Origin: JAZKSG01 sp036626215
GTDB taxonomy: Archaea > Thermoplasmatota > E2 > DHVEG-1
Length of the DNA: 29,661 nt
Reading direction: 5' to 3'
Assembly (NCBI GenBank): GCA_036626215.1
Contig: JAZKSG010000015.1
Coordinates: 1-29,661 of the forward strand
Shown here: positions 24,296-29,661 of the stretch, in pieces
Numbering within the stretch: position 1 is the first letter of the stretch
Layout of the letters: every line of letters starts with the position of its first letter
Translations under genes and position numbers: made by a program
Notes under the pieces: model-generated
The model's database searches: none
The model's input: the letters and a program-made list of their open reading frames with translations, nothing else
Told to the model about the DNA's origin: nothing

Positions 24296-25036
24296 ATGCT
24301 TAAAAACAAAAAAAAGGAAAAAAATGATTTAGAAGACTATAAAGAAAACATCCAGTCGATGCGTAGCTGGGTACGTAAAATTGAGCAGTCAACAGATAGT
24401 CTCAGCAGCCGTCTGAAAGCTGTAGAAAAACGTATTTCTCTCAGGGAAGATAATGTTTTGATTTCTAATGATTCAGCAGTTAAACATAGAGATCTGTTAG
24501 AGGATTTAGGAAAGGAGATATCTGATGAAAAAATTATGGAATTAAATCGTTTGATTGAAGAGGATCTTTTTGCGTTGAGAGAAGACGTTATATTTCAACA
24601 GGATGAAATCAACGAAGTTAAAGCTAAACTTGAAGGTTTGAACACCACCATAAAAGAGATAAAAAATTTGTACTCTAAAAAAGAGGAAAGACAGAAAAAA
24701 ACCATAGATGGTTTAGATGACAGGTTGAACAAAATTGAGAGTCATACTCCTTTTACTATGAGTATAAAAAACTGGGAGATTCCTGTGGAAATAGCTGGTT
24801 TTATCTGTGGTGTGTTAGCTTTTTCTGCTGCGTTTTTGGTGTTTTTCGAAATGGAAAGTTTTTTGGTTTCACCTATTTTCCTGTTTTTAATCGGCGGAGT
24901 GTTTTTTGTAGCTGGTTTTTTTAAAACAGCTAAAGTTAACGGCTGGTTTAAAAAGTATATCAAAGGAAAGAATAGGCAGGGTTTGACAGGTTTTAAACCT
25001 GTAAATAAAATTGATAACGTTTTTGAAGAAAAGTGA
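24296..25036 (+). CDS. Coiled-coil protein with two C-terminal membrane helices
   Basis: 246 residues. Residues 1-155 are highly charged and helical with heptad-like spacing (for example IEQSTDSLSSRLKAVEKRI and DRLNKIESH), predicting a long coiled coil. Two hydrophobic helices follow at about 165-188 and 191-212, joined by a short loop, then a basic tail. The coil is probably cytoplasmic. I recognise no family. It stops one base before the next pilin-like start, so it is part of that operon. A cytoplasmic scaffold or platform accessory for the surface structure is possible, loosely like the coiled-coil accessory proteins of archaella, but no homology is claimed. Confidence 0.65.
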   Translation: MLKNKKKEKNDLEDYKENIQSMRSWVRKIEQSTDSLSSRLKAVEKRISLREDNVLISNDSAVKHRDLLEDLGKEISDEKIMELNRLIEEDLFALREDVIFQQDEINEVKAKLEGLNTTIKEIKNLYSKKEERQKKTIDGLDDRLNKIESHTPFTMSIKNWEIPVEIAGFICGVLAFSAAFLVFFEMESFLVSPIFLFLIGGVFFVAGFFKTAKVNGWFKKYIKGKNRQGLTGFKPVNKIDNVFEEK

Positions 25037-25492
25037 TTGAAGTTGAGGAACAGTTGGTCTATAAAATTTTTGGTTAGAAATAAGGAGGGAGTTGTAGGTC
25101 TACCTGTTCGTTTAACTGTATCTGTTATCATAGGTGGTGTAGCGTTAGCTACTATTCTGGGTTTTGTTTGGCAGCCTTGTTTGTTTCCTGATCAAACCAT
25201 AGTAGAGGCAACACCGTTGGTTCATAGTGTTGGAGGAGGCAGCGGCAGAGTGAACATCAATTTTTTAGTAAAAAACTCTGATGGAGTACCAATTAAAGAT
25301 GCAAACGTAGTGGTTTGTGGTTTGGAAGATGCTGTGGAGGCTTCTACAGATGAAAAAGGTGTTGTTTCTGTTTCTTTAGATGTTAGTTTGGAGGATGGTA
25401 GAAGCGAAGGATATCTTGATGTCTCGGTTAAAACCAGTGGATGTTATCAAAATTTTCATCAGGAGGATATGATAAAAGTTGTTAGAGGATGA
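25037..25492 (+). CDS. Short pilin-like protein with Ig-like domain (C)
   Basis: 151 residues. Leader LRNSWSIKFLVRNKEGVVG then LPVRLTVSVIIGGVALATIL is a prepilin-type signal like protein A. A Gly/Ser linker (SVGGGSG) leads to an Ig-like domain (NFLVKNSDGVPIKDANVVV, STDEKGVVSV) ending in KVVRG, the same domain as protein A. Three cysteines in the mature part could form a disulfide. TTG at 25037 abuts the upstream stop; TTG at 25043, two codons later, is better placed after AGTGAT and may be the true start. The gene overlaps the next by 14 bases. Confidence 0.7.
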   Translation: MKLRNSWSIKFLVRNKEGVVGLPVRLTVSVIIGGVALATILGFVWQPCLFPDQTIVEATPLVHSVGGGSGRVNINFLVKNSDGVPIKDANVVVCGLEDAVEASTDEKGVVSVSLDVSLEDGRSEGYLDVSVKTSGCYQNFHQEDMIKVVRG

Positions 25493-25994
25493 AAACAGCA
25501 GGAGTTTGTTTTGTTGTTCAAAAGCTATGGTTGGGTACCCTGTTTATCTCGTGGTTGTTTTGATTACCGCTGGTATTATCCTGGGTTCTTTTGCTATGAG
25601 TAGTCTATTAGTTAAAAATAGTTCTTCTGTTGATTTAACCAGGATGGAAGTTAATAAAATTATTTCTGAAGCAGAACATATGTATGAGTATGGTGATGGA
25701 GGAAGCAAAGTGGTTTTAGAGATGGATCTTCCAGAGGAGGTCTGTTTTGTAGTTTTTGGTAGTATGCCTGTAGATGGAAACCAAAAACCTGGTTGTTTTG
25801 ATTTAAATGTGGATACGTGTAACTGTTATTATTTTGTAATGGAAGATGGAACACGGCGGCAGGGTGTGTCTTCTGCTCGTTTCGCTGGCGGAGACTTAGA
25901 TAGTTTTGCATATTTTGAAGGTGGAAGACATGATATAACTATGCAGCTTGTTTATAAACCTGGAGAGGGTAGTTTTGTTAAAATTTATGAATGA
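25479..25994 (+). CDS. Short pilin-like protein (D)
   Basis: 171 residues. Leader with CCSKAMVG then YPVYLVVVLITAGIILGSFA, again a prepilin-type signal with Gly-Tyr at the cleavage point. The mature domain has IISEAEHMYEYGDGG followed by strands (VVLEMDLPEEVCFVVFG), a pattern typical of euryarchaeal minor pilin-like proteins, with further cysteines (CNCYYF). The TTG start at 25479 has AGGAGGATAT about 8-18 bases upstream. It overlaps both neighbouring genes, so translation of the cluster is coupled. Probably a minor pilin; inference. Confidence 0.7.
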   Translation: MLEDENSRSLFCCSKAMVGYPVYLVVVLITAGIILGSFAMSSLLVKNSSSVDLTRMEVNKIISEAEHMYEYGDGGSKVVLEMDLPEEVCFVVFGSMPVDGNQKPGCFDLNVDTCNCYYFVMEDGTRRQGVSSARFAGGDLDSFAYFEGGRHDITMQLVYKPGEGSFVKIYE

Positions 25995-26622
25995 TGAAAA
26001 AGGGTTTATGGGTTTAACTCTCTCTCAGATTGGTTTGTTTATAGCGACAGGTGTGCTTTTAGCCGCTGTTTTTGGTTTCATCTACTATAATGATTGGGGG
26101 CGAACCGCTGAGTTAGAAAACATAGCCTCGGGTTTACATGGACAGGTTAACATAGCTGACAACTGTTTTTTTGAAAACATTAGCCGTTGGAATCCACCTG
26201 AAAAAAGTTTTACATACACTATCTCAGTTTCAACAGAATATCTATCTGTAAAAACAGATGAGGGACATATGAAAAAAGATCTGGTAGTTGTTGAACGTTT
26301 TTTAACACCAGTTTTACCTCGTGACGATAGCAATGAGTGGAAAACAGGGGAAGAAATGCATAATTTTTTAAAGGGTGAAAAAGGACATAAAGGTAGTGAA
26401 AAAAATCCTATACCTGGTTCAGATGAAAACTCTATTAAAAATTATTTTACAGAGGAAATTAAAACCTGTGAAGAAAAATATGCTATGAATCCTCTAAAAA
26501 TAGATTTATCTAAAACTGTTTTTATAGAAAAGGTATACATATATTTTGATATAGATATGGACGGCATCTGGAGTCCAAACATAGATATACGGGAAGAACT
26601 ACTTCTGTTGTATCAAAATTAA
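25975..26622 (+). CDS. Pilin-like protein (E)
   Basis: 215 residues from TTG 25975, which has GAGAGGG 6 bases upstream; ATG 25987 is an alternative that also overlaps the previous stop. Leader MNDEKGFMG then LTLSQIGLFIATGVLLAAVFGF is a prepilin-type signal with Gly-Leu at the cleavage point. The mature domain is longer than that of proteins A, C and D, mixed alpha/beta, with a DIDMDGIW segment near the C-terminus that could bind a cation. It is the last gene of the operon and is followed by 200 bases of noncoding DNA. Function beyond surface exposure is unknown. Confidence 0.7.
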   Translation: MLKFMNDEKGFMGLTLSQIGLFIATGVLLAAVFGFIYYNDWGRTAELENIASGLHGQVNIADNCFFENISRWNPPEKSFTYTISVSTEYLSVKTDEGHMKKDLVVVERFLTPVLPRDDSNEWKTGEEMHNFLKGEKGHKGSEKNPIPGSDENSIKNYFTEEIKTCEEKYAMNPLKIDLSKTVFIEKVYIYFDIDMDGIWSPNIDIREELLLLYQN

Positions 26623-26783
26623 AACAATTTTTTCTAATTTGTACTACTGTCACATTTTTTTAGAAAAATGCTCCGATAAAGGTTAAATATTCCTAGATTA
26701 TTACTTATATAGCTAATCAGGAGAAATGGGATGTTTAGACATAATATATGTTAATATTTTACTGCTATAGTTTAAGAAGGATG

Positions 26784-26792
26784 TTATATAAA
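26784..26792 (+). promoter_or_regulatory. TATA box of the histidine kinase gene
   Basis: ttatataaa lies 31-39 bases before the ATG at 26823, so the predicted transcript has a leader of only a few bases. The spacer 26623-26822 otherwise shows nothing recognisable. Confidence 0.5.
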
Positions 26793-26822
26793 CGTAATAT
26801 ACACCCTTAAAAAGATGGTTTT

Positions 26823-28337
26823 ATGGAAGAAGCAGACATAGTTAAAGAACTTAAAAATCTGGAGGAGAAAGGAGTTTTATATAGTCAAAACTATGTTTCT
26901 TCTAATCTTAATAACGATAAAAAAATAGTTGAAACTGATGGAGATAACGATAAAGATAACCATTTTTATGACACCAACGATATAGAAAGTTTGAAGAAGG
27001 AAAACGAAAAACTGAAAAAAAAGGTTGAAGAGTTAAAGAATCGTTACAATTCTTTAGCTGAATACTTTGAAATTATTTCTGATACAACCATAGCGTTAGG
27101 GCAAAAAGATTTGTTTAGTGATGTAAACGACATCATTTTTCAGTTAACACCTAAAGGTAGAATTACTTATATAAATTCAGCTGTTGAAAAAATTGGAAAC
27201 TATGATTCTTATGATTTAATCGGTCAGAATATAACTGATTTGATCCCCAAGAAAGATTGGAAAAAAATCAGGAAAACTTTTTTCCCATTTTTAAAGAAGA
27301 CTACTTTAGATAGAGAAATCACTGGTTTTGAAACCGTTTTAGTTAAAAAAAATGGTGATACTGTCCCCGTTGAAGTCAACGGTAAGCTGATTAAACACAA
27401 CGTTGAAGTCATGGGAAGAAAAAACGAAGTACGAGTTCAGGGTAGCATACGTGACATCACTGAGAGGAAAAAAGCTGAACAGGAAAGAATCAGACATGAA
27501 AAAGAATTAGAAGCCATGAATGAAGAGTTAAACGCTACCAATAAAGAACTATTAAGCACTAAGAAAGAGTTAGAACTCTTGAACCGTGATCTTGAGAAAA
27601 AAGTTGAACAGAGAACTGCAAAAATCAAAAAACTCCTTAGACATAAAGATGAGTTTATAGGTCAACTTGGCCATGATTTAAAAAGTCCTCTGACGCCTTT
27701 GATTGGTCTACTTCCAGTTGTTGAGGAAAGAGAAAAAGATCCCGAGTTAAAAGAGCTTTTACGTGTAGCAAATCGTAACGTCAAATATATGCGTGACCTT
27801 GTAGTTAAAACTCTACAGTTGGAGCGTCTGAATTCACCTAACTATAAATCCAATTTTGAAGAGATAAAGTTATACAATTTGGTTGAAAACGAATTGAAAG
27901 ATAAAAAAACAATTCTTCAAAATAAACAGATCACCGTTGAAAACAACGTTAAAAAAGAAATAAAACTGGTTTGTGATAGAATCCAGTTTAAAGAATTGTT
28001 TGATAATCTTTTAACCAATGCTATCAAATTTACAGAGGAAAACGGGTTGATCTTTGTTGATGCAAAAAAAGAAAAGAAGTGGGTTACGTTTTCTGTTCGT
28101 GATACAGGGAAGGGTATGACTCAGGAGCAAATAGACAGGATTTTTGATGAATTCTATAAAGTAGATACAGCACGTCATAACCTCGACAGCAGCGGCCTTG
28201 GTCTACCTATCTGTAAACGTATCGTCGAAATGCACAACGGCCGTATATGGGCAGAGAGCAACGGTATCGGAACAGGAACAACTTTTTTTGTCTCTATACC
28301 GTCTGATTTAAAAGAAAATAATAAAAAAAAGAAGTAA
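26823..28337 (+). CDS. Soluble PAS-domain sensor histidine kinase
   Basis: 504 residues without membrane helices. Order: N-terminal region with a coiled coil at about 54-80, a PAS domain at about 97-215 (DIIFQLTPKGRITYINSA; end of the domain GSIRDITERKKAE), a second coiled coil at 216-275, HisKA with the phospho-acceptor H284 in QLGHDLKSPLTPL, and a HATPase domain with N box DNLLTNAIKF (N395, N399), G1 DTGKGMT (D427), F box FDEFYKVD and G2 SSGLGLPICKRIVEMHNG. It would autophosphorylate and pass phosphate to the receiver encoded next. A leaderless-type promoter precedes it. The signal sensed by PAS is unknown; cytoplasmic location suggests a redox, gas or metabolite cue, by inference. Confidence 0.93.
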   Translation: MEEADIVKELKNLEEKGVLYSQNYVSSNLNNDKKIVETDGDNDKDNHFYDTNDIESLKKENEKLKKKVEELKNRYNSLAEYFEIISDTTIALGQKDLFSDVNDIIFQLTPKGRITYINSAVEKIGNYDSYDLIGQNITDLIPKKDWKKIRKTFFPFLKKTTLDREITGFETVLVKKNGDTVPVEVNGKLIKHNVEVMGRKNEVRVQGSIRDITERKKAEQERIRHEKELEAMNEELNATNKELLSTKKELELLNRDLEKKVEQRTAKIKKLLRHKDEFIGQLGHDLKSPLTPLIGLLPVVEEREKDPELKELLRVANRNVKYMRDLVVKTLQLERLNSPNYKSNFEEIKLYNLVENELKDKKTILQNKQITVENNVKKEIKLVCDRIQFKELFDNLLTNAIKFTEENGLIFVDAKKEKKWVTFSVRDTGKGMTQEQIDRIFDEFYKVDTARHNLDSSGLGLPICKRIVEMHNGRIWAESNGIGTGTTFFVSIPSDLKENNKKKK

Positions 28338-28372
28338 AATAGATTAGGGAATATTATGGAAGGTGATGGATT

Positions 28373-28747
28373 TTGTCTAAGAAAAATATTTTAATTGTGG
28401 ATGACGAACCCGATGTGGCTTTGACTGCAAAATACAACATAAATGAGGACGACGAATATAACATTGAAGTTGTTAACAGTGGAGAAGAATGCCTTGAGTT
28501 TTTAGAAAAAAACGGTAAACCTGATCTTATCGTTTTGGACATTATGATGCCCGGAATGAGCGGATGGGAAGTACATAAGAAATTAAAAGAAAACTCGGAA
28601 TGGATGAATATACCCATTATTTTTTTAACCGCTCGGGTAGATGATACCGCTGAACACGCTGGGAAATTTCTTGCTGAAGACTATATAGAAAAACCTTATC
28701 AGCCGGAAGATTTAAAAAACAGAGTAAAAAGGATTCTACAAGACTAA
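28373..28747 (+). CDS. CheY-like single-domain response regulator
   Basis: A 124-residue receiver domain with no output domain. The acidic pocket is D10/D11, the phospho-acceptor is D56 in VLDIMMPGMSG, the switch Thr is T86 in FLTAR and the conserved Lys is K107 in IEKPYQPEDL. The start is TTG at 28373 with GGTGAT about 6 bases upstream. It lies 35 bases after the histidine kinase and is its likely partner. Lacking a DNA-binding domain, it must act by protein contact, as is common for archaeal stand-alone receivers. The nearby pilin and KaiC genes are plausible targets, by inference. Confidence 0.92.
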   Translation: MSKKNILIVDDEPDVALTAKYNINEDDEYNIEVVNSGEECLEFLEKNGKPDLIVLDIMMPGMSGWEVHKKLKENSEWMNIPIIFLTARVDDTAEHAGKFLAEDYIEKPYQPEDLKNRVKRILQD

Positions 28748-28758
28748 AAAGAGGGCTA

Positions 28759-29652
28759 TTAGTGGAAAATCGCCGAGGTTAGACTTTCATTAAGATAATA
28801 AAATCCTTCATCTGGTTTATGTAATCCTTCTCCCGCACTATATATCAATAGGAAATCTTTATCTTCAAAATAGTTTTTCATTTTTTCTTGTATCCCAAAT
28901 ACTTTTATTCCTAAGAAATCTCTCCGAGCGATACACGATGTAAAAAAACCAAATTCAGGTTTCATCGGCTTTGATATTTCATCTACTGAATCCACCATTT
29001 TGTCTGGTGTAACCCGGGCTATGAAAACGTCATCTTTATCAAATTTCCCTAGGAAACCCATATAGTTTCCAAGAATCATAAGAGGTGGTCTTACAACAAT
29101 TCTTTTGTTTTTCATAAATGCTATTGGATATTTTGCTGTTATATGCGACCATTTGAACTCCTGAAAAGTATTGTAATCCCATCCCAATTTTTTTATATAC
29201 TGATCAAGAGGAGGTTTGTTATTTAGTTTTTTTATAACTGTTTTGTTTCTATTAATCTGTGTTATATCGAAATCTATGTTTGTTTTTTCTGCCCCAGTTA
29301 CAAAATCCATTTTAAGATCTAAATCAGTATCGATTAACATGAACAATGCACATTCATCTAATATTTTTTTATTGTAAAACTGGTAGTTTCCAACAAGAGG
29401 AGGCACAGAGAAAGATGAAGAATGAATAAAGTTAAAATCAGGGAATTTTTTTGTCATCTCTTCAAGTACTTCTTCCTCTCTGCCAAATCCTTTCTGGAAA
29501 ACTTTTTGGATAAACGAAAACATCGAAAGCATTATTCTTGCTTTTATTTTTGAATTGATAATATTTGTGTTTTTTACACCTGGCAGGCTTGGAGGTTTTG
29601 TACCAGAAGTAAATTGAATCGCCTGAAATCTGCTATCCCAATCGGAGCAAGC
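28759..29652 (-). CDS. FIST-domain sensory protein, 5' end disrupted or outside window (partial)
   Basis: The C-terminal part has FIST_C features: GFFTSCIARRDFLG, then FLLIYSAGEG and a GFYYLNESLTSAIF end. The preceding part has FIST_N-like features: a PDFNFIHSSSF strand, GNYQFYNKKI and LFMLIDTDL. FIST domains bind small ligands in signalling proteins. The first ATG is at 29532, but no Shine-Dalgarno precedes it and the frame stays open upstream with protein-like sequence (DWDSRFQAIQF, GTKPPSLPGV) until an in-frame TGA at 29653-29655, just inside the window edge, with no ATG, GTG or TTG in that extension. The gene is therefore probably longer than visible, and the TGA may be a frameshift, decay or an assembly artefact. 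It converges on the response-regulator gene 11 bases away. Confidence 0.65.
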   Translation of the reverse strand, partial: ACSDWDSRFQAIQFTSGTKPPSLPGVKNTNIINSKIKARIMLSMFSFIQKVFQKGFGREEEVLEEMTKKFPDFNFIHSSSFSVPPLVGNYQFYNKKILDECALFMLIDTDLDLKMDFVTGAEKTNIDFDITQINRNKTVIKKLNNKPPLDQYIKKLGWDYNTFQEFKWSHITAKYPIAFMKNKRIVVRPPLMILGNYMGFLGKFDKDDVFIARVTPDKMVDSVDEISKPMKPEFGFFTSCIARRDFLGIKVFGIQEKMKNYFEDKDFLLIYSAGEGLHKPDEGFYYLNESLTSAIFH

Positions 29653-29661
29653 TCACGGGGC

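Noticed and set aside
24742..25131. Minus-strand open frame of 129 codons
   Set aside because: Antisense to the coiled-coil membrane protein and pilin-like gene; no ribosome binding site, biased Lys/Thr/Pro composition.
1..29661. CRISPR arrays, tRNA or rRNA genes, insertion sequences, long direct or inverted repeats
   Set aside because: None seen by eye. Intergenic regions are short, AT-rich and lack spaced repeats, cloverleaf-like GC-rich stretches or transposase frames.

Overview
This is an AT-rich archaeal window. Archaeal hallmarks are an archaeosine synthase (arcS), a class I archaeal CCA-adding enzyme in a thpR - PAP2 - cca run, many TATA-type promoters with little or no 5' leader, GGTGA/GGAGG ribosome binding sites, very frequent TTG starts, two UbiA-type lipid prenyltransferases, a KaiC-like ATPase and pilin-like secreted proteins. 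ArcS points to Euryarchaeota in the broad sense. An uncultured Thermoplasmatota-like lineage is my best guess, but that is inference. I see no rRNA, tRNA, CRISPR array, insertion sequence or replication origin.

Layout. 1-168 (minus): edge of a small zinc-ribbon gene. 308-5003 (plus): a compact tungsten/molybdenum-type oxidoreductase operon with a secreted CXXCH protein, a membrane protein, a ferredoxin with four cluster sites (one lacking a cysteine), an unusually long aldehyde:ferredoxin oxidoreductase, a cysteine-free ThiF/MoeB-like activator and a ThiS/MoaD-like sulfur carrier. 5029-7150: two divergent UbiA prenyltransferases. 7200-7496 (minus): a small membrane protein. 7714-10447 (plus): RNA 2',3'-cyclic phosphodiesterase (thpR), a PAP2-family membrane protein whose reading frame appears to start at an ATA codon, and cca. 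10520-14804 (plus): a RuvC/RNase H-fold protein, bifunctional purH and arcS. 14817-18064 (minus): a large surface protein (DUF2341, CARDB-like, Ca-binding repeats) and a membrane zinc-ribbon partner. 18287-18787: a gamma-carbonic-anhydrase-like protein. 18794-20550 (minus): the two subunits of an isopropylmalate/homoaconitate-type hydro-lyase.

The most interesting part is 20750-28747 (plus). It holds two tandem paralogous pilin-like proteins, a single-domain KaiC-like ATPase, four short secreted proteins sharing a G-[LY]-[PT] prepilin-type N-terminus (two also share an Ig-like C-terminal domain), a coiled-coil protein with two membrane helices, a soluble PAS histidine kinase and a CheY-like receiver. 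A FIST-domain sensor follows on the opposite strand and runs to the window edge. This looks like a pilus-like or surface-structure locus with its own signalling genes. No assembly ATPase (GspE/ArlI type) or platform protein (TadC/ArlJ type) is in view.

Functional calls rest on motifs read by eye. No database search was run.
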